Assembly (NCBI RefSeq): GCF_036345915.1
Contig: NZ_CP107785.1
Span: 744,001 to 808,000, forward strand
DNA from: Nocardia sp. NBC_00565
GTDB lineage: Bacteria > Actinomycetota > Actinomycetes > Mycobacteriales > Mycobacteriaceae
Direction of reading: 5' to 3'
DNA: 64,000 nt
The translations under genes and the position numbers were made by a program. Numbering within the stretch: position 1 is the stretch's first letter; each line of letters opens with the position of its first letter. Below are positions 1-9,013 of the stretch, piece by piece. The notes beneath the pieces were generated by a model, which was not told the DNA's origin, did no database searches, and saw only the letters and a program-made list of their open reading frames with translations.

Positions 1-96
1 GCACCGTTCACCGACGGTAGTCGAGTCAGCCGGGCGGCTGTGGTTCGGCTGATCCGTTCGGTGCCCTGGTTCAGCATGCGTCGCGCTGTCTCCTGA
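1..96 (+). CDS. C-terminal end of an unidentified protein (5' partial)
   Basis: The frame is open from the first base of the window to a TGA at 94-96 and gives 31 residues ending in a hydrophobic and basic tail (VPWFSMRRAVS). Codon use has the high third-position GC of its neighbours. It converges on the SDR gene, which ends 14 bases further on. There is too little sequence to name a family, and the frame could be open by chance in GC-rich DNA. Confidence 0.35.
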   Translation, partial: APFTDGSRVSRAAVVRLIRSVPWFSMRRAVS

Positions 97-109
97 GGGC
101 TGCGGCGGG

Positions 110-934
110 TTAGAACGAGGTGATGCGGGAGAGGAGGCGATTGGTGGAGCGGGGCGCTACCCCGGCCAGTCCGCGCAGCGTGCGGGCGAAGCGGGGCTGG
201 AGGCGGGCCGGGCGGGTGCGGATGGCCGTTTCGACGAGTCGAGCGGTGTCGGTGGGCTCCAGGGCGGATTCGGCGATGTAGTGCGCGATGGTGCCGGATT
301 CAGGTTGGACGGCGGGGTATTGGACGGCGGTCACCTGAATGCCGCGCGGTGACAGTTCGGCGTCCGCGCACTGCCCGAAGGTGGTCCAGGCCGCCTGGGA
401 ACTGGCGTAGGAGGCGAAATTCGGTGTGGCGCCGGTGTTCAGGCTCCACGGGCCGACATTGATCACGTGGCCCGAACCGGATTCCAGCATCGCGGGCAGC
501 AGGCCGAGGGTCAGGCGCAGCGGTCCGAAGTAGTTGGTGGCCATCATGCGCTGGTAGTCGCGGAAGCGGTCCAGTGATTGTGCTACGGGGCGACGCAGCG
601 GGCGGCCCGCATTGTTGATCAGCACGTCGACGGTGCCGAATTCGGTCAGCACCCAGTGCACGAGCTGATCGACATCGCCGAGCGCGGAGATATCGCAGCG
701 GAACCAGCCGGCATGACCGCCCGCGTCGACGATTTCATTGCACGCGGCCACGAGTTGATCACCGCGCCGGGCGACCAACAGCAGCTGGGCGCCCTGTGCG
801 GCGAGCAGCACGGCGGTGGCAAGGCCGATATCCGAACACGCGTCCGTGACGAGTACCCGCAGGCCATCGATGGATTCGGGCCGCTGACGCTTGCGATCGG
901 GCAGATGGACCGGGGCAGGGCGGAATTCGAGCAT
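110..934 (-). CDS. SDR-family protein with degenerate cofactor and catalytic motifs
   Basis: This 274-residue protein has the classical short-chain dehydrogenase fold pattern: an N-terminal beta strand (LRVLVTD), the LINNAG motif near residue 110, and an Asn-containing helix (MATNYFGPLRL). Two hallmark motifs are altered. The usual TGxxxGxG turn reads TDACSDIG, replacing both early glycines with Asp. The active-site YxxxK reads YASSQ, losing the catalytic lysine. The family reduces or oxidises ketones and alcohols with NAD(P)H, but these changes suggest weak or no activity, or a binding role. The ATG at 934 is preferred because AAGG lies 8 bases upstream; an ATG at 949 is also possible. It is the last gene before a convergent partial gene. 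Confidence 0.8.
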   Translation of the reverse strand: MLEFRPAPVHLPDRKRQRPESIDGLRVLVTDACSDIGLATAVLLAAQGAQLLLVARRGDQLVAACNEIVDAGGHAGWFRCDISALGDVDQLVHWVLTEFGTVDVLINNAGRPLRRPVAQSLDRFRDYQRMMATNYFGPLRLTLGLLPAMLESGSGHVINVGPWSLNTGATPNFASYASSQAAWTTFGQCADAELSPRGIQVTAVQYPAVQPESGTIAHYIAESALEPTDTARLVETAIRTRPARLQPRFARTLRGLAGVAPRSTNRLLSRITSF

Positions 935-1079
935 CAGAGCAACCTTCATGTAGATGGGCTGAACCAACGCATCGACACCCCGCCGACAGTGTCGAAGTCG
1001 ACCGCCGTCGCCAGCGAGTAGCCAGGCCGCCCAGGGGCGGTAAAGCTATTTGCTGGCGACTATATGCGGCTCGACCAGT

Positions 1080-2357
1080 CTAATCCGTGGAGTCGTACCG
1101 CAGGGCGTGTTCGGATGTGCAGATCTCGTCGATTCCGGTGACGATGTCGCGCAACAGTTCCGAGGGCAGCGCCGAGGGCCGCAAACGGCAGGTGAAGGTG
1201 ATCAGCCCGTGGTCCTCGACGGCCAGTCCACGCGACTGCGCCTCCTCCCGCAGGTATCTAGAGCGCACACCGTAGGTCATCGCGGAGATGACGGTGAAGC
1301 AGCCGGTGCGTTCCCGGTGTCCGGCAAACAGGTCGTGCAGTCGGTAGAAGACCGAGGTGTAGGTCGACAGCGGCGCGAAGATCGCGACCCGGTAGGCGGG
1401 CCCGCGTTCCGAGGAGCTGATCACGGTGTCGGCCAGGTACTCCGCATCCCGCAGCGTCAGCACCTTCGGGGCGAACATGAGCGCGCCCGCCGCGGCATTG
1501 CGCACCGGTGCGCCCGCGCGCCCGCCCGCGGCGGAGGCGATGACACCCAACGACTTCCTGGTCTTGGTGCCGACCTCGCGGCGCGCGCGCAGCGATCGGG
1601 TCGGTGTGGTCGGGTACAGGCTCGCCCACTGACCGAAGCGCACGGTCCCCAACTGCACATGTCCGGTGCCGACCGGCCGCGACACCTTCAGCGGTGCGGT
1701 ATCGACCCAACGACCCACCTGCAGCGCGACATTGCCCGGTCGCACGATCTCGGCGTAGGCGTGCTCGACGAAGGAGTCGAAGTCGAGGAACCGGTCGGCA
1801 TCGGTGGTGAGCCAGGTGTGATCCTTATCGATATCGACCGCATCGAGGGTGAGCGCGGTAATGATGCCCGCACGCCCGCTCGCGCCGAGGATGCGGTGGA
1901 AGCGCTCGGTGTGGTGCGCGCGTCCGCAGGTGCCGATGCGCCCGTCCGGATCGACGTATTCGAGATCCACGATCTGATCGATGAACATGCCGTACTTGTG
2001 CGAGGCCGTGCTCACCCCGCCGACCGAGGCGAACCCGCCCGCGGTGATATCGCGGTGGTCGCCGACGATCGGCAGCCCGAGTCCGTGCGCGCCGAGGCGG
2101 CGATCGATATCGGAGAGTTTGGCGCCCGCTTGCACGCGCACGGTGCGCCTGCCCAGGTTGATATCGAGCACCGCGTTCATCTTTCGCAGCGAGACCACCG
2201 TGCGCTGATCCGGCAGGGAAAGACCGTCCTCGATCGGTTCGCCGCCGCGCACCGTGAGGTTCTTCGCTCGACCGCGTGAATCCCGCACAGTACGAACGAC
2301 ATCCGCGGTGTCACGAGGTAGATATTCTTCGGCGGCGACAGTGTGCGGCGTGCTCAT
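1080..2357 (-). CDS. FAD-binding (PCMH-type) oxidoreductase
   Basis: The 425-residue product carries an N-terminal PCMH/VAO-type FAD domain. Visible signatures are the opening LPRDTADVVRTVRDSR, the VRGGEP stretch, VQAGAKLSDIDRRL, and the glycine-rich loop GGFASVGGVSTASHKYG that binds the FAD pyrophosphate. This family oxidises alcohols, sugars or aldehydes; the C-terminal substrate domain (about residues 210-425) gave me no specific match. The ATG at 2357 was chosen because longer versions would run into the PhoD-like gene at 2410 and have no family-like N terminus. No strong ribosome site precedes it, so the mRNA may be leaderless. The substrate is unknown. Confidence 0.75.
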   Translation of the reverse strand: MSTPHTVAAEEYLPRDTADVVRTVRDSRGRAKNLTVRGGEPIEDGLSLPDQRTVVSLRKMNAVLDINLGRRTVRVQAGAKLSDIDRRLGAHGLGLPIVGDHRDITAGGFASVGGVSTASHKYGMFIDQIVDLEYVDPDGRIGTCGRAHHTERFHRILGASGRAGIITALTLDAVDIDKDHTWLTTDADRFLDFDSFVEHAYAEIVRPGNVALQVGRWVDTAPLKVSRPVGTGHVQLGTVRFGQWASLYPTTPTRSLRARREVGTKTRKSLGVIASAAGGRAGAPVRNAAAGALMFAPKVLTLRDAEYLADTVISSSERGPAYRVAIFAPLSTYTSVFYRLHDLFAGHRERTGCFTVISAMTYGVRSRYLREEAQSRGLAVEDHGLITFTCRLRPSALPSELLRDIVTGIDEICTSEHALRYDSTD

Positions 2358-2409
2358 GGACCGAAAGCTAACCACAGCGGAGCCTCCGATGCTCGCTCGA
2401 TCTCGTTGG

Positions 2410-3969
2410 TTACCGAGCCGGCGGCGCGAGCCGCTGGCTGAACAGGACAGATCCGGTCGCATCGCACAGATTGACCGTCAGTTCCCTTGACTTGCCGTCG
2501 ATCAGCACCTCGCCGAAATGCTGGAAGCTGTCCAGCGGCGAAGCGTTCTGCACGGTGGGCGCGTGCACGAAAACCGCCTCCGGACCGAAGGTGCCGTCCA
2601 GCGGATTCGGGCCGAACGCACCGGCATTCAGCGGTCCGGACACGAACTCCCAGAACTCGTCGAAGTCGGTGAACGCGGCGCGCTCCGGTGCGTAGTGGTG
2701 CGCCGCGGTGTAGTGCACGTCGGCCGTCAGCCAGACCACACCGCCGACCTTGTTCGCCTTGAGCGTCGAGAGTACTTGGGCGATTTCGGTTTCCCGGCCG
2801 GAGGGGGCGCCGTTGTCACCGTTGGCGGGACCCTCGTAGGCCGTATTTTTCTGTTCACCGTCCTTGACGACCAGGCCGAGCGGCAGATCGTTGGCGACGA
2901 TCTTCCAGGTGGCCTTGGAATCGCGCAGGCCCTCGATCAACCACTTCGTCTGTTCCGGACCGAAGATGCGACCGCTTGGTCCGTTGTCAAGGTCGTTGGT
3001 GTCCTTATAGGTCCGCATATCCAGGACGAAAATGTCCAGCAGCGGGCCGTAGGAGATCTTGCGGTAGAGGCGTCCGTCCACGGCCTCCTCGGTCTCCAAC
3101 GGCATCCACTCATGGAAGGCCTGCCACGAGCGGATCGACAGGGTGTCCATGCTGCGCTCGCGGTAGCCCTTGGACTCCGCGACCAGGCCGCCGTGATACC
3201 AGTTGTTGACCGTCTCGTGGTCGTCCCACTGGACCACCTGGGCGACCGAGGTGTTGAAGTGGCGGTAGTTCTGGTCGGTCAGGTTGTAGGCGTAGTTGCC
3301 GCGGAACTGCTCCAGGGTCTGCGCGACAGCGCTTTTCGCCTCGGAGACGGTATTGCGCCAGATCCGGCCGTCGGGCAGGGTCACCGATTCCTGCAGCGGA
3401 CCGTCGGCGTAGATCGAGTCGCCGGAGTGGATGAACAGGTGCGGGTCGCGCGCGGCCATGGCGGAGAAGATCTTCATGCCGCCGAGTTCGGGATTGCTGC
3501 CGTAGCCCTGGCCGACGACGTCACCGGACCACTGCAGTTTGATATCGGACGCACCGGTGGGCACGGTGCGAAAGACACCGGTGATCGGTTCGGAGGTCGC
3601 GCCGTCCTCGCCTTCGAGAGTCACCCGATAGTGCACCTGCTGGCCCGCGGGCAGGCCGTTGACGCGCACCCGTCCGGTGCCGTCGGCGTCCGGGGTGAGC
3701 AGCGGGCCGGTGAACCGTTTGGCGTCGGTGAAGGATTCGGTGGCCGCGGTCTCCACGATCAGCTTCGCGGGCCGATCCGAGCGCGCCCAGATCAGCGCGC
3801 CGTCGGTGCGCGGATCGCCGACCGCGACACCGTGGGTGAGATTCGGGCGCGGGCGGACCAGTGCCGGCCCTTCGTTCGAACAGGCGGCCAGCGCCGGGGC
3901 AGCCACGAGACCGAGGGCGGAGGTGCGCAGCAGGGTGCGCCGGGAGATGCCGAAGTCCGAACCAGTCAT
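2410..3969 (-). CDS. phoD: PhoD-like alkaline phosphatase, Tat-exported lipoprotein
   Basis: The 519-residue protein begins with a Tat signal (SRRTLLRTSALGLVAAPALA) followed by a lipobox Cys (LAAC), so it should be exported folded and lipid-anchored. The body has the PhoD N-terminal beta domain (HGVAVGDPRTDGALIWAR) and the metallophosphatase core: HSGDSIYADG, WDDHE with the metal-binding Asp and His, and WLTADVHYTAAHHY. PhoD enzymes hydrolyse phosphomonoesters and diesters with Ca and Fe, typically under phosphate limitation. AAGGTGG lies just upstream of the ATG at 3969, which fixes the start. It appears monocistronic; no Pho box was recognised. Confidence 0.9.
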   Translation of the reverse strand: MTGSDFGISRRTLLRTSALGLVAAPALAACSNEGPALVRPRPNLTHGVAVGDPRTDGALIWARSDRPAKLIVETAATESFTDAKRFTGPLLTPDADGTGRVRVNGLPAGQQVHYRVTLEGEDGATSEPITGVFRTVPTGASDIKLQWSGDVVGQGYGSNPELGGMKIFSAMAARDPHLFIHSGDSIYADGPLQESVTLPDGRIWRNTVSEAKSAVAQTLEQFRGNYAYNLTDQNYRHFNTSVAQVVQWDDHETVNNWYHGGLVAESKGYRERSMDTLSIRSWQAFHEWMPLETEEAVDGRLYRKISYGPLLDIFVLDMRTYKDTNDLDNGPSGRIFGPEQTKWLIEGLRDSKATWKIVANDLPLGLVVKDGEQKNTAYEGPANGDNGAPSGRETEIAQVLSTLKANKVGGVVWLTADVHYTAAHHYAPERAAFTDFDEFWEFVSGPLNAGAFGPNPLDGTFGPEAVFVHAPTVQNASPLDSFQHFGEVLIDGKSRELTVNLCDATGSVLFSQRLAPPAR

Positions 3970-4061
3970 TGGCCCACCTTGGCGCAGGGAGTCCAACGCA
4001 GTGTGAACAAGCATTGTCGGCGCGGCCAACAGGCGATGCGACGGGGTTGCCGAGGGCCGTC

Positions 4062-4178
4062 TCAGTTCTTCGGCCGCAGTTCGATGATCGGGAGGAGGCG
4101 ATCGGTCTTCTTGAATACCGGATTCATTGCCGGAGGACGAGACCCTCGCGATCCCGCCGGAATCTTCTGAAAGCTCAT
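4062..4178 (-). CDS. 38-residue ORF, possible N-terminal relic of a deazaflavin (F420)-type nitroreductase
   Basis: A well-placed GTAGGAG precedes the ATG at 4178. The short product starts MSFQKIPAGSRGSRPP and ends at a TGA at 4062-4064. The Gly-Ser-Arg-Gly then Pro then basic pattern resembles the N terminus of F420-dependent Ddn-like proteins, but the frame stops before any core domain. It may be a gene remnant upstream of phoD or a real small peptide. The rest of the 411-base stretch between phoD and the next gene holds only a terminator hairpin at 4317-4346. Confidence 0.35.
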   Translation of the reverse strand: MSFQKIPAGSRGSRPPAMNPVFKKTDRLLPIIELRPKN

Positions 4179-4316
4179 GGTTCGCTCCTACCCCGTTCGG
4201 AACTGTGTGCACCAGCATTGCACTCCGACCGAAGATCGGTCGCGGTATTGCGCTGAGCGGATGGCGGGCTCCGGAACGCTAGCCCGTACGGTCGATCTGC
4301 ACCAAGTAGCGAACGA

Positions 4317-4346
4317 AGGCCCCGAACCGCAGTCGGCTCGGGGCCT
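4317..4346 (-). terminator. Hairpin terminator after the solo qcrB operon
   Basis: GGCCCCGA at 4318-4325 pairs with TCGGGGCC at 4338-4345, with an outer A-T pair and an inner CCG/CGG extension. It lies 35 bases beyond the stop of the minus-strand small gene. The core resembles the terminator after the clustered qcrB (26164-26197). Confidence 0.65.
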
Positions 4347-4380
4347 CTTGGTCCGGGCCGTGGTGAGTGCCCGAGGTTCT

Positions 4381-4626
4381 TCAGACGGTGTTGTCGCAGA
4401 GAATTTCGTAAGCGCGCGCGGCATCCTCGGGGAAGACGAGCACACGCGACCGCCCCGGCGTGCGGCTGGTGCTGTGCGCCGGACCCGTCGTGGCTCGAAT
4501 TCCATAGAATCGCAGCAGGTCACGGACCGCGCGTGCGGTGGTCTCGCTGGCCACCGTGGCGGCCGCGACGAGCAAGCCGTAGTCCTCGGTGTCCTGCTCG
4601 TGCGCGCGTTCGAGCCGCCACATCAT
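4381..4626 (-). CDS. Small DUF2007-like protein downstream of qcrB copy
   Basis: The 81-residue product has a short beta-alpha-beta pattern: [17 protein letters not shown], then LLRFYGI, then [16 protein letters not shown]. This resembles the small DUF2007 (putative signal-transducing) fold in which a residue pair moves between strands. The ATG at 4624-4626 overlaps the stop of the upstream cytochrome b gene as ATGA, so the two are co-translated, and a terminator follows at 4317-4346. An internal ATG one codon later is equally possible. The function is unknown; coupling suggests a role tied to the solitary QcrB. Confidence 0.6.
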   Translation of the reverse strand: MMWRLERAHEQDTEDYGLLVAAATVASETTARAVRDLLRFYGIRATTGPAHSTSRTPGRSRVLVFPEDAARAYEILCDNTV

Positions 4627-6248
4627 GGTGCGTGCCTTTCGCCGTCGACGGAGATTCGGTCCTGATACTTCTGTAGCACGGCGAGCTGTTTGCGTTCTTC
4701 CGCATGCTCGATATCGAAGTGCCGCTCGGATTCTCCCACCGGATCGGGCCGCAGGAAGCTACCGGTGCCCGGCTTGCCCGCCGACCCGAGCTTGTTCATC
4801 TTCTTCGGAATCGCCGCGCCCTGGTACGCCAGCGGAACCGGGCGGCCGTGCTCGTCGAGCGCGCCGAGCGACTGGTGCACCTCTACGTATTCCCCGTGCG
4901 GCAGTCGCTTGATGATGCCCGTTTCGATGCCGTGCTCGAGCACCGCGCGGTCACTGCGCTGCAGACCGACGCAGAACCGGTAGGTGATGAAGTACGCGAT
5001 CGGTGGCGCGATGAGCAGCCCGATGCGACCCATCCAGGTGGTGGCGTTCAGCGAGATGTCGAACTTCAACGCGATGATGTCATTGACGCAACTCAGCGTC
5101 AGGACCAGGTAGAAGGTGATCGCCATCGCGCCGATTCCGCTGCGCACCGGCACATCTCGCGGCCGCTGCAGCAGATTGTGCTGCGCGTAATCCTTGGTGA
5201 GCCGCTTCTCGATCCACGGATAGGCGGGCAGGATCACGAGCACCAGACCCATCACCAGCGCCACCCAGAACGCCGCCGGGATGGTGTAGTTGCCGAGGTA
5301 GATCTCCCACGGCGGCATGAGCCGGGCGAGGCCGTCGGTCCACATCATGTAGAAGTCCGGCTGCGAACCCGCCGACACCTGCGCCGGGTTGTAGGGCCCG
5401 AGTTCCCAGATCGGATTGATCTGGAACACACTGCCCAGCACCGCCACCGTGGCAAGGGTGAACATGAAGAACGCGCCTTGGTCGGCGGCGAACACCGGCA
5501 CGATGCGGGCGCCGATCACATTCTTCTCGGTGCGGCCGGGACCGGGGAACTGCGTGTGCTTCTGGTACCAGACCAGCGCGATATGCGCGGCGATCAACGC
5601 GAGCATGATGCCGGGGAACAGCAGCACGTGCGTGATGAACAGCCGCGGAATGAGCACCTCGCCCGGGAACTCGCCGCCGAAGAGCGCGAAGTGGATCCAG
5701 GTTCCGACAATCGGCACGCTCATCGAGATACCGCCCAGCGGCGAGCGCAGGCCGGTGCCGGAGAGCAGATCATCGGGCAGGCTGTAGCCGAAATACCCCT
5801 CGAACATGGCCAGAATCAACAGGGTTGAACCGATCACCCAATTCGCCTCGCGCGGTTTGCGGAACGCGCCGGTGAAGAAGATGCGCAAGCAGTGCACGAT
5901 GATCGCGGCCAGGAACATCAGTGCGGCCCAATGGTGCACCTGCCGGACGAAAAGGCCGCCGCGCACCTCGAACGAAATATCGAGTGAGCTCGCATAAGCC
6001 GCCGACATGTGCACACCGCGCAGCGGTTGATACGCGCCGTCGTAAACCACTTCGGTCATCGACGGATCGAAATACAGCGTCAGGTACACACCCGAGATCA
6101 GCAGAATGATGAAGCTGTACAATGCGATTTCGCCGAGCAGAAATGCCCAGTGCGTCGGAAACACCTTATTGATCGAGCGTTTCACGAACGCCGCTGCGCG
6201 GTACCGTTCGTCCGCTGCGTCGGCATGTTGTGCCACTTTGCTGCTCAT
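4623..6248 (-). CDS. qcrB: Second cytochrome b subunit of the bcc complex (solitary QcrB paralogue)
   Basis: The 541-residue protein is nearly collinear with the clustered QcrB at 24531-26147, with most positions identical. It keeps the N-terminal [12 protein letters not shown] stretch, [11 protein letters not shown] and the later [12 protein letters not shown] haem-ligand helices, [11 protein letters not shown], the quinol-site region PDFYMMWT, and the actinobacterial C-terminal tail from [15 protein letters not shown]. Eight or nine transmembrane helices are expected. Unlike the other copy it has no qcrC, qcrA or ctaE beside it, so it must pair with subunits encoded elsewhere. The ATG at 6248 overlaps the stop of a leader ORF and lacks a good Shine-Dalgarno of its own. 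Confidence 0.92.
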   Translation of the reverse strand: MSSKVAQHADAADERYRAAAFVKRSINKVFPTHWAFLLGEIALYSFIILLISGVYLTLYFDPSMTEVVYDGAYQPLRGVHMSAAYASSLDISFEVRGGLFVRQVHHWAALMFLAAIIVHCLRIFFTGAFRKPREANWVIGSTLLILAMFEGYFGYSLPDDLLSGTGLRSPLGGISMSVPIVGTWIHFALFGGEFPGEVLIPRLFITHVLLFPGIMLALIAAHIALVWYQKHTQFPGPGRTEKNVIGARIVPVFAADQGAFFMFTLATVAVLGSVFQINPIWELGPYNPAQVSAGSQPDFYMMWTDGLARLMPPWEIYLGNYTIPAAFWVALVMGLVLVILPAYPWIEKRLTKDYAQHNLLQRPRDVPVRSGIGAMAITFYLVLTLSCVNDIIALKFDISLNATTWMGRIGLLIAPPIAYFITYRFCVGLQRSDRAVLEHGIETGIIKRLPHGEYVEVHQSLGALDEHGRPVPLAYQGAAIPKKMNKLGSAGKPGTGSFLRPDPVGESERHFDIEHAEERKQLAVLQKYQDRISVDGERHAP

Positions 6249-6328
6249 CTGGTGGTCCCGTGGGAGCCGAGCAGGTCGAACGTGGGCGGCGTGCCCTCGC
6301 AACGAATGAACATCACAGGCATTGCCAT
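6245..6328 (-). CDS. 25-27 residue leader ORF coupled to the solo qcrB
   Basis: A strong AAGGAG at 6329-6334 sits 6 bases before an ATG at 6322; a second in-frame ATG lies at 6328. The frame encodes a peptide starting [13 protein letters not shown] and ends in a TGA that overlaps the qcrB ATG (ATGA at 6245-6248). Since the qcrB start has no clear ribosome site of its own, ribosomes finishing this peptide probably reinitiate on qcrB. The peptide itself may have no function. Confidence 0.45.
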   Translation of the reverse strand: MAMPVMFIRCEGTPPTFDLLGSHGTTR

Positions 6329-6517
6329 CTCCTTCTCGATCGGGAAGCCGTCTACGCATAAGACGCATGGGCGGCCCGAAACGTGACACTCCCGCTGCGA
6401 GAGATATTGCTGGACTGCGGAATGCGGGGGTATCGGGCGAATGCCCTGACTCGAATGCCTGATGGGAGGCCATCCCGGCGGAAGGAATGTGGCGCGGATC
6501 TCGTCTCGAGACCAGGT

Positions 6518-7390
6518 TCAGGAGGGGAGTTGGTTCAGTGTGGCGAGGAAGTTGTCGGACGGGTAGATGCACAGCGCGTCACCGGTGTGCTCGGTCGCGG
6601 CGGCCAATTCGATCGTGCCGTCGTGCCACCAGTAGACGTCCTGGCTGACCGGCCACGGGCGTTGGGTGTAGTCGAGCACCGCGACTTGGGCGAGCACCGT
6701 GGTCGCCCGGACGACATCGAGGCCGGCCACCGGGTGCGCGTAGATGTGGCGTTGGGACGGCACCGCGAACACCGAGCCCGCCGGTCCGACCACCGGATAT
6801 TCGCCGAGCCAGCGTGCGTGTGCCGTGATGTAGTCGGATATCCCGCACAGCATGGTGATCTCGACGCCGTCGGCCGTCGGCGTATCGATCTGGTGGGTGA
6901 TCACTTCGAGCGGGCCGTCGGCACGGGTGTTCTGCTCGGCGAGCGCGAACAGATCGGCTTCCTCGATCGGCCACGCACCGAGCATCGGATAGGTGACCGG
7001 TGCCATGGTGTGCACCTGGTCGATCAGCACTCGCTGAATCAGGCCGGGGGCCACCTCGCGGCACACCACATCCGGCGCGCCGCCCTCCCCGGAGTACAGC
7101 CGGGTCCTGATCAGCCCGCGCATCATCGCGAAGTCTGCGGTATCGAGCGGATCGTGATCGACCTCCAGATCGACCAGCCCGGTGCTGAGATAGTCCGCTA
7201 CCAACGCGGGCCACTGATCCGGCGGCTCATCGGCGGCCATTCGGCGCAAATTCGTCAGCCCGACCATCACATGCCCCGCCGGCCCGGACAACATCACGTC
7301 ATCCGCGTCCACCACCCGGCAGGAGTACCCCAGCTGATGCGCCGCCGCCACCGCGAGCGATAACAACAGATCCGTCCCTGCCTCGGACAT
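6518..7390 (-). CDS. Conserved hypothetical protein, weakly YtpQ/DUF1444-like
   Basis: The 290-residue soluble protein has no signal peptide or membrane helix. The central stretch ([20 protein letters not shown] followed by an acidic and aromatic C-terminal half) resembles the DUF1444/YtpQ pattern, in which a conserved motif is followed by 'LF..A..N'. The C-terminal third is rich in Trp and Tyr ([16 protein letters not shown]). I cannot assign a function. It stands alone on the minus strand upstream of the solo qcrB, 190 bases before the next upstream gene, and has the codon use of its neighbours. Confidence 0.65.
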   Translation of the reverse strand: MSEAGTDLLLSLAVAAAHQLGYSCRVVDADDVMLSGPAGHVMVGLTNLRRMAADEPPDQWPALVADYLSTGLVDLEVDHDPLDTADFAMMRGLIRTRLYSGEGGAPDVVCREVAPGLIQRVLIDQVHTMAPVTYPMLGAWPIEEADLFALAEQNTRADGPLEVITHQIDTPTADGVEITMLCGISDYITAHARWLGEYPVVGPAGSVFAVPSQRHIYAHPVAGLDVVRATTVLAQVAVLDYTQRPWPVSQDVYWWHDGTIELAAATEHTGDALCIYPSDNFLATLNQLPS

Positions 7391-7577
7391 TCCCGGCCCC
7401 TAGCTCATCTCGCGCAGCCCGCCTCCACGCCGAACCCCGCACCTACCGCCCTCGGAACACCTACCCCCGCTGATTGTGCCCCCACCACCCGCCCCCCGCC
7501 CAAGTGTTGCCCAGATCGACCAATCCCCGCCACTCTGCTGTTCCACTGGGCGAGTGACCGTTTCGATCGCCCATCGG

Positions 7578-7844
7578 TCAGGACAGCAGGAAGGTCACGA
7601 CGGGCAGCACGACCGCTGTGAACGCGGCGAACACGACGGCGCCGATTCGGCCCTTCGGTACCACCGGGAATCGCGTCGTGACGCAGACATAGGTGCTGAC
7701 GGCGATAAGGACGGTCCCCCATACCACCAGCGCACGGCTGCCGATATCGCCTAGCTGATCGGCAAATGCGACCGACATGACCGCTATGGTCAAACCGGCC
7801 GAGCCGCCGACTGCGAGCAGCCCCGCGCCTGCGTAACTATTCAT
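7578..7844 (-). CDS. Small three-helix membrane protein, unknown function
   Basis: The 88-residue product contains three hydrophobic segments: about residues 5-30 (GAGLLAVGGSAGLTIAVMSV), 40-55 (LVVWGTVLIAVSTYV) and 68-88 (IGAVVFAAFTAVVLPVVTFL). The ATG at 7844 is preferred because it gives a typical membrane-protein N terminus; a longer version to 7874 adds a basic MLAVRGRSVV. There is no recognisable family. The reading frame and codon bias look genuine, but nothing else supports a role. Confidence 0.5.
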   Translation of the reverse strand: MNSYAGAGLLAVGGSAGLTIAVMSVAFADQLGDIGSRALVVWGTVLIAVSTYVCVTTRFPVVPKGRIGAVVFAAFTAVVLPVVTFLLS

Positions 7845-8155
7845 CACGACGGACCGTCCTCGGACCGCGAGCATATCCTGCGGATCAGCCGGACTCGCGC
7901 CCTCGTCGCGGCAGATGAGGTCGAATACCTTTGCCGGATTGACCCGTTCGTTCAGTGTCTGTCGAAAGATCCGAGGCCCGCGGCTGTCTTCGGCTAGAGA
8001 GTCTTGTCTGAGGAGCCGGACAACCTCCGGTTTGCTGGGAATCGCCCGCCCGATGCCGGCAAGGGTATTCGTCCGACAGGAGTAATCCCGGAATCGGATG
8101 GATCGAAGAGGAGTCCGACGGTGCTCGCGCCGAACTCCGCCGCGTCGGGGCGAGC
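7845..8155. other. Intergenic stretch, nothing recognised
   Basis: This is a 311-base gap between two minus-strand genes. I see no convincing ORF, hairpin terminator or RNA gene in it. It presumably holds the promoter of the small membrane protein and the 3' end of the acyltransferase transcript. Confidence 0.5.
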
Positions 8156-8881
8156 CTAGCTGGCCGCGGTCTCCGGGATGCGGGTGGCGTTGGGGGTGGG
8201 GCCGGAGGGGATGCCCTTTTTGAGGCTGGCGGCGTAGACGTCTACGTATTCTTGGCCGCCGAGCTGCATGAGGTCGTACATGACCTCGTCGGTGACGGCG
8301 CGTTCGACGAAGCGGTTGCCGCCCATGCCCTCATAGCGCGAGAAGTCGATGGGGGCGCCGAATTTCACGGTGACCCGGTGGCGGCGCCAGCGGAAGGGGC
8401 CGGGCGGGCAGACCTCGAAGGTGCCGATGACGGCGACGGGGATGACGGGGACGCCAGTCTCCAGAGCGAGACGGGCCAGGCCGGTCTTGCCCTTGTACAG
8501 GCGTCCGTCGGGGGAGCGGGTGCCCTCGGGGTAGAGGCCGACGAGGTGGCCCTTGTCGAGCAGCTTGCGGGCGGCGATGAGGGCGTCCTCGGCCGCGCTC
8601 GCGCCGCTGCGGTCGATCGGGTACTGCCCGGTGGCGCTGAAGAAGAACTTCTGCAGCCGACCCTTGAACCCGGGGGAGGTGAAGTATTCGGCCTTGGCCA
8701 GATAGCTGATCCGGCGGGGGCTCATCAGCGGCGCGAACAACCAGTCCGAGAAGGACAGGTGGTTACCGGCCAGGATGGCCGGGCCGTCGGTGGGTATGTG
8801 CTCTACGCCTTCGACCGTCGGGCGGTTGTAGAGGTGCATGAACGGTCCCGGAAACAGGTACTTCAGCATCCAGTAGAGCAT
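8156..8881 (-). CDS. plsC: 1-acyl-sn-glycerol-3-phosphate acyltransferase (PlsC family)
   Basis: The 241-residue protein has both lysophosphatidate acyltransferase signatures: the catalytic NHLSFSD (HX4D) near residue 42 and the glycerol-phosphate-binding YPEGTRSPDG near residue 120, then a VPVIPVAVIG strand. It transfers acyl groups to position 2 of lysophosphatidic acid in membrane phospholipid synthesis. Its neighbours match the Rv2182c-Rv2190c group of M. tuberculosis, where the orthologue is Rv2182c. It lies at the downstream end of the minus-strand block, 132 bases from the ROK kinase gene, so it may have its own promoter. Confidence 0.9.
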   Translation of the reverse strand: MLYWMLKYLFPGPFMHLYNRPTVEGVEHIPTDGPAILAGNHLSFSDWLFAPLMSPRRISYLAKAEYFTSPGFKGRLQKFFFSATGQYPIDRSGASAAEDALIAARKLLDKGHLVGLYPEGTRSPDGRLYKGKTGLARLALETGVPVIPVAVIGTFEVCPPGPFRWRRHRVTVKFGAPIDFSRYEGMGGNRFVERAVTDEVMYDLMQLGGQEYVDVYAASLKKGIPSGPTPNATRIPETAAS

Positions 8882-9013
8882 GGTGTCCTAACCCCCGCGG
8901 CCGGGATCGTTACGGGTACAACCGTCGTCGCCGACTTTACCGCTGGTTACAGATCACATCCAAGCGGAGGGGCGTATGTCACCACATTGTTCTCAGTCAA
9001 TGGCCCGAAGGTC

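Noticed and set aside
2518..4170. Long open frame antisense to the PhoD-like gene
   Set aside because: Arg/Gly/Val-rich product with no family features; the opposite strand encodes a clear phosphatase. GC-rich DNA leaves such frames open.
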